NCBI RefSeq assembly: GCF_029227915.1
Contig: NC_079882.1
Coordinates: 6,882,001 to 6,946,000 of the forward strand
Source of the DNA: Hydractinia symbiolongicarpus
Lineage: Eukaryota > Cnidaria > Hydrozoa > Anthoathecata > Hydractiniidae
Length of the DNA stretch: 64,000 nucleotides
Reading direction: 5' to 3'
A program made the translations under genes and the position numbers. Under the pieces are notes generated by a model. The model ran no database searches and had not been told where the DNA came from. It saw nothing but the letters and a program-made list of their open reading frames with translations. This document shows positions 1-13,700 of this stretch, piece by piece; positions within the stretch are counted from its first letter, which is position 1; each line of letters opens with the position of its first letter.

Positions 1-325
1 CTGTGCATTTAAATGAATTGAACAACAAACTAAGATGCTTAGATTCTACAAGAAAAAGATTTTGTTGCGTTACCATGAACCCTGAAACAGAGTTTATTCT
101 TTAAACCAAGTATTTTGTCAACTTTGATTCCAGGGTTTTTTTCTGAAAAGAATAAGGGTATAGACACATATCAGAAATTGAGAAAGAAACCGAGATTGAG
201 TATTTTTTTGAGTTTTTTTAATATTCTCCTTAGCTTTTTTTTGGTTAGGGGTGGAGTGCAGTTTTGGGAGTGAGAGAGAATAGAGGAGGAAAGAATGCCA
301 AAATTGCATCTCAACGGGAAGCATG

Positions 326-421
326 ACCCTCGCCCCCAGGTATTTTTGTATATGAGAGAAAATGACGAAAAATACGACGTCTTCTCTCATATCAAAAAGA
401 CAAAAAACCTGGGAACGAGGG
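326..421. repeat. Foldback (MITE-like) element, CCTCGTCCCCAGG family
   Basis: The left end reads ACCCTCGCCCCCAGGTATTT. The right end is its inverted counterpart (AAAAAACCTGGGAACGAGGGT). The interior is itself a hairpin built on TATGAGAGAA / TTCTCTCATA. The whole unit is about 96 bp and has no coding capacity. The same ends recur at 1894-1972, 16028-16137 and 26776-26863, so this is a dispersed family and not a chance palindrome. Confidence 0.65.
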
Positions 422-1893
422 TGCAGGAAACATTCAATCAACAGGAGCGCTCACACACTATATTTTTACGAAAACCATTAAAATTTGACATGAGGATGAG
501 GCGCCTGATTTGTTCTAATTTATTGATTTTTTCCTCTCAATTTTCTCTTTAACATTTGTGTTTATATGAAAAATGGATATTTTTATTGCTAATGGAGTTT
601 TGTAGTTGTGTTCAAGAAAAATCGGAACCAAGAATTGTTATCTTGAGAAAAACTTGCAAAAGAATTTTCACCCAGGATTGTTCTCATTTTATAGCACAAT
701 ACTTTTAGCTTGAAGTTGTTCTTAGCTATGTTCTTAGGCTTGTGTTTAAAGTTGTTGTTAAAAAAAACCCCGTGTATTAGGACGATTATATGGGAGAAGG
801 TGCAGTAAGAAATTGCATAGAAAAGGAATATTTATTTGCTAACGCTGGCATTTTTATATCGTCATTAAATTGCGCCAACTTTTCCTTGAATTAGTTTTTC
901 GTCATTTAGTCAAACGCGGTACTGGCTTTCAACTAACTTTTCTACAAAGTAACTTTATACAAATAAACAAATAAATCCATAGCTGTGCACTCACTTTTGC
1001 GCTACAGTAAAGTAAAAGAAATGATTTGATCTGATTTTTAGGCGACATTGAAACAACATTGTTGCCAGGGAATTACTGCAACGTTATTCATATCGCCGTC
1101 CTGATGACAAAAAAAGATATAGTGCTAGAGACGGTCAAATGTAGCTCATTTTGCAGGGTTTTTGTATTCCCATACAAAAACTTTATTGATTCGATTTTCA
1201 AAATGCGTGACTAATTATAAAATACATTGTTTTTTTCACAAACAAGACTAAATATGGGTTTTAAAAATAACCATAAAAAACAATTTGATAGCTAGGATTG
1301 TTAATATTGGCGCACATTACTTACATGGCGTTCATACGCCACCTCCGCCTTCGTCAGCGCTCTTTTAGCGTCAAGCAGGTAGGACTGTGGAAGAGCTTGA
1401 AAAATTGATGAAGAAGTACTACATAGCCACCATCAATCATACCCAAAAGGTGCAAGATTTTTAACATACGCAAAAAAAAGAGAGCGAGGTTACGTTCTGC
1501 TTTGAATCTTTGGCCTCTAAGCACTTTACATAAGCATTATTGAAGCTGAGTAAGTCCAGCTTGCATTAAACCTCCTCAGACGTGCAAGACGGTAAATAAT
1601 GATTTATGTAATTATCAAAACATGCGCGGTGAATAGACAAACGCGTGTTCAAATTCGGAAGCAAAAATACTGGTCGTTATTAGGAGATCGACAGGACTTA
1701 GGACGTACAGATTTAGGATAAAAAAAATAGGATATTAACTTTTGTTGTCAAATAAAATAGGCCTATAAAAAGCTGTGTTATTTATTTATTTATTTCTTAT
1801 AGTCTGTTTGCTTTTGTTATAAGTTTGTTTAGGCATAACGGTGACACTGACATAACAAGAAATCAAAGTTTGCTTTTAAAACACTATGTTGTG

Positions 1894-1972
1894 CACCCCC
1901 GTCCCCAGGTTTTTTTGCCTTTTTGTTATGAGAGATCATATAAAAAAGGCAAAAAACCTGGAGATGAGGGTG
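1894..1972. repeat. Foldback element, CCTCGTCCCCAGG family
   Basis: The left arm CACCCCCGTCCCCAGG followed by TTTTTTTGCCTTTTT pairs with the right arm AAAAAGGCAAAAAACCTGG plus GATGAGGGTG. The loop contains ATGAGAGATCAT, related to the loop of the copy at 326-421. A half-copy follows at about 2023-2043 (CTTGGGGACGAGG) and another near 2485-2507. It is non-coding. Confidence 0.65.
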
Positions 1973-2611
1973 ACTATGCAGTGTACTCTTTGAGTTATTT
2001 TACACCGATGTAAAAAAATAAGAAATCTTGGGGACGAGGTTGTTGTTTGTGTTAGAGCGATCTTTTTGTTCAATAAAATACATTTTTAGCCAGCAAGTTA
2101 AGACCAACTTCTATCAAAACAATTTTATCTAAAATCCTTGACGTCGGCGGTCAATATGTGATTATTCTAAAGATGGAAACGCTTTCATAATTTTCATTTT
2201 ATGTTGTACACGCTGCAAACGCGTTTGAAGTTAGCTTGTGTCAACTTTTAAACTGTCAAAATACGGTGCAACTAGAAACAATTTCTTATACCCGTGCCCA
2301 AATACTCAACACTGAATTTTACAGTTAAGAACAATTTTTCAACAAGCAACGACTGTTTTCATGAAACGTTTTTATTCTTGTAAACGTGACCACTGTTGAA
2401 CAACACGACTCTACAATCTTCTTCTCGGCGCCTCTTATCTTTTTTGATATCTGGCCGCCGCCTCCGATATGTACAAGAGAAAAAAAAAACCTGGGAGCAA
2501 GGTTGGCAAGTCTTTTTTTAGTTTTTGTCATCAAAATTCACAAAAGGATTTGAAAATTGAAAAGATGTAATAAAAATACTAGACCTAAAGTTTCGTGTAG
2601 ACGGTAGAAAA

Positions 2612-2796
2612 ACCATTCTTATAAACTCCAACTGTGTGCCACACATCGATCTCAAATTTTAGCAAACATTTAGCTCGTGTTTCTGCTTCCTAACACAACG
2701 TCTGTGGACCAAAGTATCGTACGGAGTCTTAAAGTGCATTACAGAGGAAGAGTTGTGCATTTGTGCAACAAGCCTTTGCCAAACATTTCAATTTAA
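2612..2796 (+). pseudogene. Tigger/pogo-type (CENP-B-like DDE) transposase fragment, broken
   Basis: Two blocks in different plus-strand frames match the order seen in Tigger/pogo DDE transposases. First comes a block reading TILINSNCVPHIDLKF ending in a stop. Then, from 2677, comes VFLLPNTTSVDQ followed by IVRSLKVHYR and a stop at 2794-2796. Family members have a catalytic Asp in a DNC motif where this copy has SNC, followed by FLPPNTTS and a basic R-S-L-K-x-x-Y-R segment. The copy is frameshifted, truncated at both ends and lacks that aspartate, so it is dead. Weak similarity may continue to about 2900. Confidence 0.6.
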
Positions 2797-5700
2797 AAGA
2801 AATAAAAATACTGGTCTTGGGAGGTTTTAACTGAAGAACCATAGTCAATCTGCTTAGGAAATCTGGAATCTCTTCTACTGTGCAAGAATTTTGGATGATT
2901 TAAGAGAGGCTGATCCATCATTGGTACCAAACGACGTCACTGCTAATATATGACACTGCAGTCTTGTTCACAATATTATTGGACAAAAATCGCACCCACT
3001 AGACACTTGTTCAAAAGTAATTGAGCCCCCCTTTAAAAAATCAGTAATAGAAACTCGATATTATTCGTTAATTTAACGTCATATACTTTAAGGGCAGAAT
3101 TTTTCGCTAATAGAACTTTCGCGTTTTTTTTTGTCATTTATTGCGTAAACTTATGCCTTTGGAATTACAAATCAACAAAACGCGAAAGTGTTTTCTACGC
3201 AAAATCTTGGATATTTTTCAAGATGCGGAACTATTTCCACCCCCAGACAATCTAAAAACGGAGAAATTTTAATGTTAGTGATATTTCTTTTTCAGATCTT
3301 TTTTTGGCTAGGAAGGGGAATGTTTTTTTGATAAGGGTATCATGTGTTCTAATCAATTATTAATCGATCAATATATACATATGCTCTGTATTTGTGCTAC
3401 AATTTTACGGGAAAAATGTTGTTTCAAAATACCTGATCAAAAATTGCCATCGCATTTGTTCAATCGGACGACAACAGAAAGCGAGTATTCGAAAATTTAC
3501 AAAGGGGGGCTGGAAGTTGTGATATACTATAACTTTTTTCTGCATTGCTTCGATGTTACATTGCTTATTTTGAAAATATATCTTACATAAAATATGGCGT
3601 TTCTATATTTCTATATGTAATCTCCTGTATTTTTGAGTGCAATATTTCGGAATTTGAAGTATGTTTAAGCCAATCTAGGGGACCAAAAGTTAAAAAATTT
3701 TCTTAGCCCGTCGACCCCAATCATGGTCGGGCCTCCTTCGATACTCAATAATTTAGCTCCCCCACTTTCAAAATTTCTCCGCCGGGCAAAATTCGCAAAA
3801 TAATTTTTCGCAGAATTTCGCGATTTTTTAAATTCGCGAAAGCTTCTGCCCCCAAAGTACAACGATATCCATATGCTGCATCAGCGTTTTTTCTCTACAA
3901 GTTTTGTTTGCAAAATATCTATGGTTCTTTTTCTTTACAACGGGCTATGTATGTTCCAGGTTAGGCACTACAAGTCCAACTTCAGTTAGATAAAAATAGT
4001 GATGAAACAGATGAAGTTACTATTATGTATTGATTTAAAAAATAGATATTGTGTTTAAAATTCTAATTTTTATTTAGATTCCCGTCTAAAACCACTAGAA
4101 TTTAAAAGCCCACAATGGAGCTATATATGTGAGAACCAAAAACACAATGGATGACATCACAACATCACAATCAGCTTTTTTAGAAACAGTGCACCGATGG
4201 TCTTAGCAGTCACTCGTAGGGAACCAGTGTCTTTAAAATAATAACAGAGTATAGCTAGGTAGGTAGAGGATACGTAACACAAAGTAACGTTATTTGGACA
4301 GCGTGGTTTAGCGTGCTAGCTCAGTAACAAGTTCCAAAAACATTCTTTACATCCTGAATTTTCTTTTCAAAATAATATCTAGGACACCGGCTCCTATCAA
4401 ATTTTGGCACTAATCAACCGTCTACCCTTTTCTATTGTTTGGGTTTTTATAAAGAAACCTTCGCTGAGCATATTTCTATTTTCTCACGATGTTACACTAT
4501 CTTGCATATAAATAAGAAGCAGCAGCCATTTTGAATTTATGTATTCCATTAAGAGTTTAAATTATTGCATAAAGTTTGAAATGCGCCATTTTGAACCTTC
4601 TCCCCGCGTTTTTGGTTATAAAAATTTCAACCTGGCGAAGATAGCTGAGCAGAAATTTACTATGTCATCTTAACGCATGTAGTACGGTGCTGGAAATTGA
4701 TCTGAACCCGGCCTGATTTCGCATGTAAAAGGAACTTTAAAATCTAATATTATTTAGTTATATCGAAAACCTTGATCGCAATTATTTTTGCTTATGTTAA
4801 CACGACCAGTTCTCCTGGTTTTCTGGACCTTTGCAGGTCGTCGCTTTAAAGCAGAGCTTTCACAGCCCACCGCCTGCGGAGCATTTGTATTAAACAATGC
4901 TATTTAGCAATTTCAAAAAATTTCAAAAACGGTCATTTTCCAAAACATTATGGACAACATTGTAATTGATTGAGTGGGTGTATCTTCTATTTGTCTTTGA
5001 ACCTGCGTGCTAAACAACCATATTTTATGCCTGAGCGGCAAAATTGAGCTATGGACGTTGTTTCTGAATAATGTGCTCTGTCAGATAGAGGATCTTTCTT
5101 GTCAGAGAACAATTTTTTAGAAGCAAAGAAGTATATTTTTTGAGTTAACGCAAGTTAATGTAAATGTTCTTAACCTGAAAATACAAAACAGGCAAAATTT
5201 TCTGCTAAATAGAATAGAGAAGTACTAACCAACCCCATTGATTTTAGAGAATGATTGAGAAAAAACGGAAAGCCGGAAGAATAAGGTGGAAGCAGAATAA
5301 TGCCGATTGAAAAAGTTTTTTTGTAACCAATTTCTAATCACGCTTTCTGATTGGTTGCTCACAATTGTTTTTTCCTCATGTGATCAATATCAGGTAACAA
5401 TTCTCTTTCTTTGATGTTTTAGGCGAATGGTTGCACTCACCCAAACATACATAATTCACCCAGACTCTTTTTACAAGGGAAAGATATGGCCACGCTTATA
5501 ACGTTTCTAAGTGCTTAAATATGGGGTTTCATATCTTGTAACTAGCAGAGCTTGTAGGGACAAATTTTGAAACCTTTCCACCACAGAGCCAGGAAAAGCA
5601 TGGTGCTGTACAGAGAATTAGTTACTTATGCAGACCTCTCAAAACACGTATATCAACATATAGGAGGTGCTTAAGCGTGTAACCATTATAGTGACTAGCT

Positions 5701-7799
5701 GTACCTTGAACTCATGCGATATAAATGGTTTTACAATAATTTAAAGGAAGAATACTTAGTACTGACAAAGAGTGTATATTATCAAGAGGTTCAGGACGTC
5801 AATCCGATTATTAGTTGCCTCAACTTGTAGCTACATCCATATCTTGTAGTCTTTTCGACAAATTCGTTTGCGTCCACTTAGCTTTCGTATAGAAAAACTC
5901 AATTTTGATATCCTGGAAAAAAGCTTTGTTTTTCGTCGTTCCCATAGCATTAAAATATGCTTCAAGATATATCACTTACATCCGTCAAAATATTAAATTT
6001 TACTTTATTTAAGTGAAAAAAAAAGAAAATGCAATTTTAGTACATGTTTCTTGACATTTTACCACATTTTTTAAATTCCCGATGAAAAAAAATTAAAGGC
6101 TCTCGCTAAAATCATAAAAACAAAGGAACATTGAAAGTGTACCTAACATTTGTACGTATTTTGCGAAAATGAATACTTACAAAATTTAATGCTTTTCGAC
6201 CCACGATATTATCTACCCGCAAAAATTGGTACCATCAGAAAGTAAAAGAAACGGTAGATTTACAAATAGTTGTAATAAGTAATTCAGGTGTAGAGGATTG
6301 TTGATTAATGATTGATTTTAAATCAATCATTTATTCTCATCATATTATTCCTCAATCTCTCATATCTCATTTATCTTTTCGTGAACATGACACAAATTTC
6401 ATTTGGAAACATCTTGAAAACGAGCTTTAAATATGTGCATTCCTTGCTATGAATTTTTGGTCTATGCTCGCCAAATTTGCAAGTTTTTGAAGAATTTACA
6501 TAAAGATTCAGAAGATAAAGATAACTCTAAGGACCTCCACTTTTTATAAGTTGCTACTCATTCTGTCTTCGCTAGAAACAAGTCGGTTATAAAAAAGTCG
6601 GTAAGAATTATCGCTTAATATCGCTTGTATAAAACTTGATCACTTTTTAAAATAAAAATAGAACCACGGGTACTTAGACCGTCATTACTTAGTCATAGCT
6701 AAAACAGGCGTGGCTTGGTGAAAAAGTTGTTAGAGCATCACCTAGCTAGATGTTTTTTTTACTATCAAAACAAAGACTAAAAACTTGTAGCTTGATGTAG
6801 CTGGCCTAGATAGCTGTGTCAATGTTTTACGGTATTCTGTGCCAACACTGTTTAGTTAATCGTTATCCCTATATATAGGTTGGCGGTACTTTCGGTTGAA
6901 GTGTGAAAGAATAAATAGTTAAGTAAATAGAATGTTAAGACAAAAATAAAATATTATTTTACAATATATCCAACAGAATTTGTTGGGTGTTATTATCTTT
7001 ACTTAAAAAGAAAAAAGTATATAACAGATAATAAGATATAAATATCAAAATTGAAAAGTAAAGCATGTCGTAAAAAAGTAATGAATGTTATACCCACCAA
7101 AGAGAAAGAAAAATCATGAAAAACGTAGTAAGAGCGTTGTGGAAAAGAGCTTTATGGAAAACAACCAAATTATTTAAATTTTGTGTTGCACAAACACAGA
7201 AGTGTCGTATCGCTCGGAATATATTGTAAAGAACGGAAAGTAAAACATTAGACCTCAAAAAATATCTTTTGTTTACAATAGGGGTGCAACAATTTAAAGA
7301 AAAACAAACAAGTTCAAAAAAAAAAAAAAGGCGATATCTGTTAAAACGAGTCTGAAAAAGACGATAAATTCAATATGGCAGTCTTCGAAAATAAAACCCA
7401 TCCAAAATTATTTTACTAATAAAAGTTATAAAAATTTAAAAATTTAATAAAATAATAAAGTACAGGAATACTCAACACACGTATCTGCAATGTTCCTGTT
7501 GATAACCGTATCCCTGTCGTGCTTCACAACAAACACCAAAAATTTGTCTTTCTTTCTTTTAAACCCCTGCAAACACGTGTGCAATTATTCCCAGGAAGTA
7601 AACGCTTTTAAAACGCTATGTGTACAATAAATCCCGCTAGAAAAAAATTATTTTTAAAATGTTGATACATATTTTCCCTTGGCACTTTCGCAGCGAGCGA
7701 CAACAACACGCAGACGATTCAAAGAAAACACACACCAACTTTATGAACATAAATACACAACGCGTCATGACCGTTTCCACTAGATACACTGGGAATTTA

Positions 7800-10700
7800 T
7801 TAGACCATTTGAGATTGGTTTTTCTCCGCGATATTTATTTCATAGTCGGTGACAAACTCAAAACTTCCAAATCGGGATATGCTTGACCGGTTTGAGGTCA
7901 TGCTCACTAAACTATCAAGACTTCTCGAGCGGTTTCTCATGACTTGAATGTCTCCGGTGGAGGGATCGATAAATACGTATTTCCCATAATCCAATGTGTT
8001 ATGGTCTTCCTCCTCCACAACAACTTGCGTAACCGGAGATTTTGCCCGTGGATCTAAAACAGATTTAGCAAGTGGACTGACTACCTTAGGGGCACTGTTC
8101 TTATTTTCAGGTGTATGTTCAGGAATTTTCTCGATTATGTAACTTTTGTGTATAGATGATGGAGAATCTGGTTTTTGTTGAGGGTCTCTTGCATCTTTGG
8201 CCTTTTCTAGGATAGTTACAGATTCGGTTGCAGGAGCAAGCAGAGTTGTGGAAGTGGGTTGTGTTGCTTTGTCAGCGTTTTCCAAATTACCGTCCGTCTA
8301 AAGAAAAGAGCACACAACTGTAAGATAATAATATAACTTTAATCCTATAACTGCAACTAAAAACAGGTACTCCACCATAGACCCTTTTCTTTATCACTGA
8401 TCTTATCACAGATTGTAAACAAGTGATAACTACATATACGGGAGAGAACATACATTACAAAAATCAATGAATTAAATAAACAAACAAGCAAGTATCATTT
8501 CAGTGTATGGCTGCATGAACTGTTAGGCCGGTTATGAAAACAAATGTTTGCGGTAACATACCGAAGGGTTAGTTTCGTTATCTAGTTTTGTAAATATATC
8601 ATCATCTAACTCCTCCATGCGATCGTCTTTGGAAGTGGGGACAATAGCAGACTCGTCGTCCATCACAACCGGTGCAGCGGGAGACGGGGCTCGATTAGCC
8701 AAATGCGAGTCTACTAACTCAAGAATCTCATTCACTTCGTCTTCTACATCGGTCAGGATTTTGACAGCTTTTTTTAGCTGCTTCATGTTTCGTCTATATT
8801 TACCTGGTGCTGAAAATTTCGAAGTGATTCCTAACTGCTGGCCTTCGACCATTTGGCCTTTAACGTACTCTATCACGTCCACCTTACTCGCTTCCGCCAA
8901 ACATTGTTCCAATGGAGGCCTAACGTTTTTGATTGTTTCAGTCAGATCCAAACCTGTGGCTCTGATGCTTTGCAAGTTAACATTAACGTCGCATATGTCC
9001 ACTAAACAAAATCAGAAATAGGCTTTCAGTACTCTACCTCACCCAACAGTTTTCATAAAAGAAGCATGGCTGGGGTTTATCAGTGTGTGACACAGAGAAT
9101 TGTATTCAAATAAGCTAATTCCAAAAATAATCTACCTTGAGATTTACTAGCTGTCCTATTTAAGCCGGAACGTTTTTTTTCTTGAACCTGAAGCTCGTTA
9201 TAGAGTTGCCAGCATTTGGCAAAATCGGGAGAAATTCTATCCGGCTCAACCGAATTCTCAAATTCGAGTACAGCCCGCTTAAACTCTTGGTTGGCCTCCA
9301 CGAAAGGTGCATAAAGCTGAGCACTTTTGTCGAATATCTCATCCGCATATTTGATCAATAAACTTTCAGGTTTTATTGCTTCGACGGCATGTATATGTTC
9401 GAACTTTTTGGGTTCAATTTCGGAAGTACTATCCCCTTCTGGATCTGCGTCGCTACTGGAAGACTGGTGACGAGGTGGTTCTACATTCCTTTTCACATCC
9501 ACGCCGCCATCTTCTATCTCATTCTCACCAAGATCTTCACCATGGTCCTCAATCACATCAGAAACTTCCTCATCGTCAATATCGTCGCGCTTTTCTGAGT
9601 CCAGATCGTGATCAGACGCCCTTTCTTTCAACGTAAGAACAGGTGATGGTTCAACGCCTCCCTGTGTGTTTGGCTCCTAAGGTAGACGCCAAAACAGAGA
9701 CGTGAGGACTTTACCAGATCTTTTACACAATCGATTTCAACTTTCACACACAATGGCAGTTAGTTTATCGTGTACATTTTGAGATTTTTTGTTTCGCATT
9801 TTTATTGTAGTTCAGTTCATGCAGCCTTTAGAGACACAATAGATGAGTAACAATACATACCTGCGTTTTGTCTTCTTTTACAGCTTCTTTTTCTTTTTCA
9901 TCTGTTCTTTCTTGACTTTCCGATTCACCTTCTTCTTTTATTTCAACCAAGTCGCCATTCTTCGCTTTCTTGTTTTTCTTCTCTTTCTTTTTCTTTTCTT
10001 TCTTTTGTTTTGGTTTAGCTACGGGCCGTTGATCAAGATCCTCATCTGCAGCGGCTATTTCTTTTGAAGCCTGTCAATAAAAACATCCAAACTGTTTTGT
10101 ACCGTTATTGAAACAGAAAAAGTTTTCTATATCAAACTCTACTCTTGTACCAAAAATGAAAGTTTGGCTTAAAGGCATGTACTAATATTTTAGCATAAAC
10201 TTTTGTAAACTTATTTAAAGGCATTGTAATAATAGAAGTTATTTTAAAAACTTACAACAGACAGCGGGACGGAAACTTTAAAAATACCATATGCTAACAC
10301 ACTTATCAAGTTAATGAATGCAATGCATTCATGTACAAAAGTTTTCTCATGTTTGTACATATCACCAAGAAACTTCGAAAGACTTTTCATTTCGTTAATA
10401 CTTTACAACCGGCTTTCATAAAATAATATTCTCCAGCCTCAACATGCACGCGTAAGATTAAAACGTTTGCTGCTTGAGTAAACAACACAGTTCGAAGTCC
10501 GTCGAGTTTTTTTTAACGACATAAACAAAACAAAGAAACATCACACTTCGAATACACATTTGTTACGTTTTGTGAATTTAAACTTTTTAATATTGATTGA
10601 CGTATCTTCTCAAATGTCTCCTTAAGGTATAAAAACAAAGCTATATACAAACAAGGAGAAATATAATTACAGTGTTAAAAAAATACAGTATACGATTGGT

Positions 10701-13700
10701 ACTTCAACTAACACAATTCTTTTTTTAACTGTCTACGCTTTTAAACCATTAATTCAGCATCCTTAAAATAGCATAAAATACCAAAAATGAACATAACATG
10801 CAGCAATAAAAAAAACAGTGGCTTAACCTATTGTTTCCAGAATATCTTGAAAATATTTACACTTTACGCTTCTAGTACGCAGGTCCTAAATAAATTGGAA
10901 ATAAAACAGCAAGTTCTTCTTTGTCTTAAGCACCTGAGAGTATCGCATTTTTCTTTCAAAATTATGAAAGTTCTATAAAGAAAAGTTCTACATGCTCAAC
11001 CCAATGGTTCATTTTTTCTGTTTTTGCCTAAAAAATAACCTAATCATTCATCATCGTCATCATTCTTAACGTCCGTTTTCCATTCTGGCATGGGGGGGGG
11101 GGGGGGGGGGGGTATTCACAACCTTCCAATCTGATCGAGACTATGTTAGCTCTAAACCCAAATTCCCCTGCAACAAGTCCCTACACTTTCTTAACCAATT
11201 ATTTTATTTGTCACAACCAACTAAATCTCCTTATCTGGATACATCACAAATGCTACAAATATCTAGCTCACCCTTGGCTCACCTAAACTCTTTGTTAGAC
11301 TGACTGGCATCGCAAATCCACCTAACCATCCTTGTATCATTTACTTTTAAATGGTCAAGATCTTCCTGCTTCACTACCTCCCTCCATGTCTCAATTCCAT
11401 TTGACATAACACTTCTTACAGGCCCCATTTAACCTACTTTTTACTACCTTTTACTCCAATCCCTAAACTTTTAAATAAAACTTCTTCTAACATCCCCTTC
11501 CCTACCTAAAATATCACAACATAGAACAGAAGTTCTCAATATCTAACTTTATGGACAACACTTGTAAGACTTAAAAACAATAACAAAGGACTAAGTGCAG
11601 AACCCTTATGTGCACAGACATTTACACAACATTTCACATTGAGTGAATCATCAATCCTGATAAGACTTCCAGCATTGTCGTACATGGACTACTATCTTAG
11701 GAACCAGCCTTGTCATTGAAATAATTGACTACTATACTCAACTGCAAGAATACTATCTTCGTAACATGATTGCCAAAATACTTGTAATACGTTTAAATCT
11801 GGTATATTCAGATGCCCTTACCAAATCTGCAACAACATATGACACTCCTGCAGCCTTGCCAATCTTCATTTTCCCAGCACCCTTTATCACACATTCTCAT
11901 TATGCTCATCCCAATGAAACTCATGTAAGAACCTCTGATAATAACTCAAGCCAGTTTCTCCCTCCTTCTCTGTGCTAGCCAAGACACTTGCTCTCATCTA
12001 CAAAATCTTGAAAGCCTTTTTAATTTGCCTTGCTAATCTGACTTCCTTCAAAGTATCCTCTTTCCTTTTATACACTAGTCAACCTCATTCTTAGTCTGTT
12101 CTTGACTTTCAGTTGGACTTAAACTTAGGTCCCATACTTTATAATGCCGCAAAGACCCCAAAAAAATAGACCTACTCTAATTTAATTTATACAGATAATG
12201 CAAGTGACTTTTTTAAATTTCTTTTGGAATTTGACTTACCACATATAGCTGTACTAGAATGGCCTATATAAAATATCCATTTAAAAAACCACCTATTATT
12301 CCAACTGCTACACCAATTCAACCAATTTCCGGGTCTCGAATAGGTATAGTCACTTATAGTAAGTCAGTTATAAATCAATAAATAGCAACTCAATCACATT
12401 TTTAAACTTTATAACAATTACTATAGGGTGATGATCTGAACAAAAAAGATTTTAATTTTGTCAATGTATTAGCTGAAGATTGTAGGCAGGGGCTGATCCA
12501 GAAATTTATTTTGGATGTCTATAGCGCTGCAGATAAAAAACCTTTAGGGCAAAAAATAAGCCTTTAGCATATGGTTTTCTTTTTTAGTAAAAATCTTCTC
12601 TATGATTGAAGATATAAAAATATATAATATGAGATATAAAATATTCAGAAAATAAGAAAAAAATGCAATTCTGAAGCATTTTAAATTGTGTTTCTAAGTT
12701 GGGCACCCAAATTAAATGTCCCCAAAATCGGTATACCGATATCCAAATTGACTTGGATCAGCCCCTGATAGGTAAAACAACTTTAAAAAAGAGATGCATG
12801 TTTGCTGCAAATTTCATGTAATAATGGTTTTTAAAAAAGATACTGTTAAATGTTATCTGGACAAGAGAATGATTCTAAATAGGTGTATAAGAAGTTTAGT
12901 CCAAAAAACGCAAGGCTGGAACATATATGTTTTAGTGAACTGAACATTTACATTTTGGTAAATCATAATTTATATTCTTATTATCGTTTGAATTTTTAGC
13001 TTCTTAATTTTAGCATCTTTTTCTTTCTGTAATTCAAAATTCTTCCTCTATGTCATATTTTTGGGAGATTTTTTATATAAATTTATGAATATATATCTTA
13101 AAACTTACACAATAATATTGTGCATTTCTTTATTATCATTTCCAAATCATGGGGAAGAAGTCAATGTTACTTATCAATTAAAGTAAGTTTGATTTCATTA
13201 GATAAATTCTCAACAACATTAATTTTTAACCAACCAGTTTTGATTAATGGATTTGTAAATAAACTCTTATTTTTACTACCTTTTACACACCTATACCTTT
13301 CATGCTACTGAACTACCTAAATTATGTCCTTTGCAGATTTGTATAAAAAATAAAAGGGCTCAAAAATTAAAAGAAATACAAAGGTATTTAACCATCAGGC
13401 AAAACAAAAAACTAACTCTTAAATTCTACAAGATTTTTCTGCCAAAGTAACTTTCCACAAAAGAACTGTTACAAACACATTCCAGGATTTGCTTACATAT
13501 TTACATTGATATTTTTATCATCGTGATTTTAAAATTGAAATATATAATACATTTCCACATGATCAATGTATCATTTGTTATGATATTTAAACCTATAGTT
13601 TAATATTCAGGCGTTCGGGTAATCCTAATAAGTCAAAGGTATATACATAATAGTTGAAAATTTTAGCAGTTGTTGTACTTAATCAATAAAAACGAATTAA

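Larger units (their letters stand above)
1..7799. other. Intergenic region rich in mobile-element debris
   Basis: No open reading frame here looks like a conserved gene; those present are short and lack splice-consistent extension. The stretch holds small foldback elements with CCTCGTCCCCAGG-type ends (listed separately), a broken Tigger/pogo-type transposase fragment near 2.6-2.8 kb, and AT-rich DNA with scattered TTCGCGAA-type palindromes (3.1-3.2 kb and 3.7-3.85 kb). From about 4 to 7.5 kb I see nothing recognisable beyond a short palindrome at 6307-6331. The last few hundred bases should contain the 3' UTR of the minus-strand gene that ends at 7800. Confidence 0.6.

Noticed and set aside
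8617-9021. 134-codon plus-strand ORF
   Set aside because: Antisense shadow of exon 4 of the 578-aa gene, whose splice borders and phase are convincing on the other strand.
9843-10067. Phe-rich 74-codon plus-strand ORF resembling a membrane protein
   Set aside because: Antisense of the Lys-rich exon 2 (AAG/AAA codons read as TTT/CTT). The hydrophobicity is an artefact.
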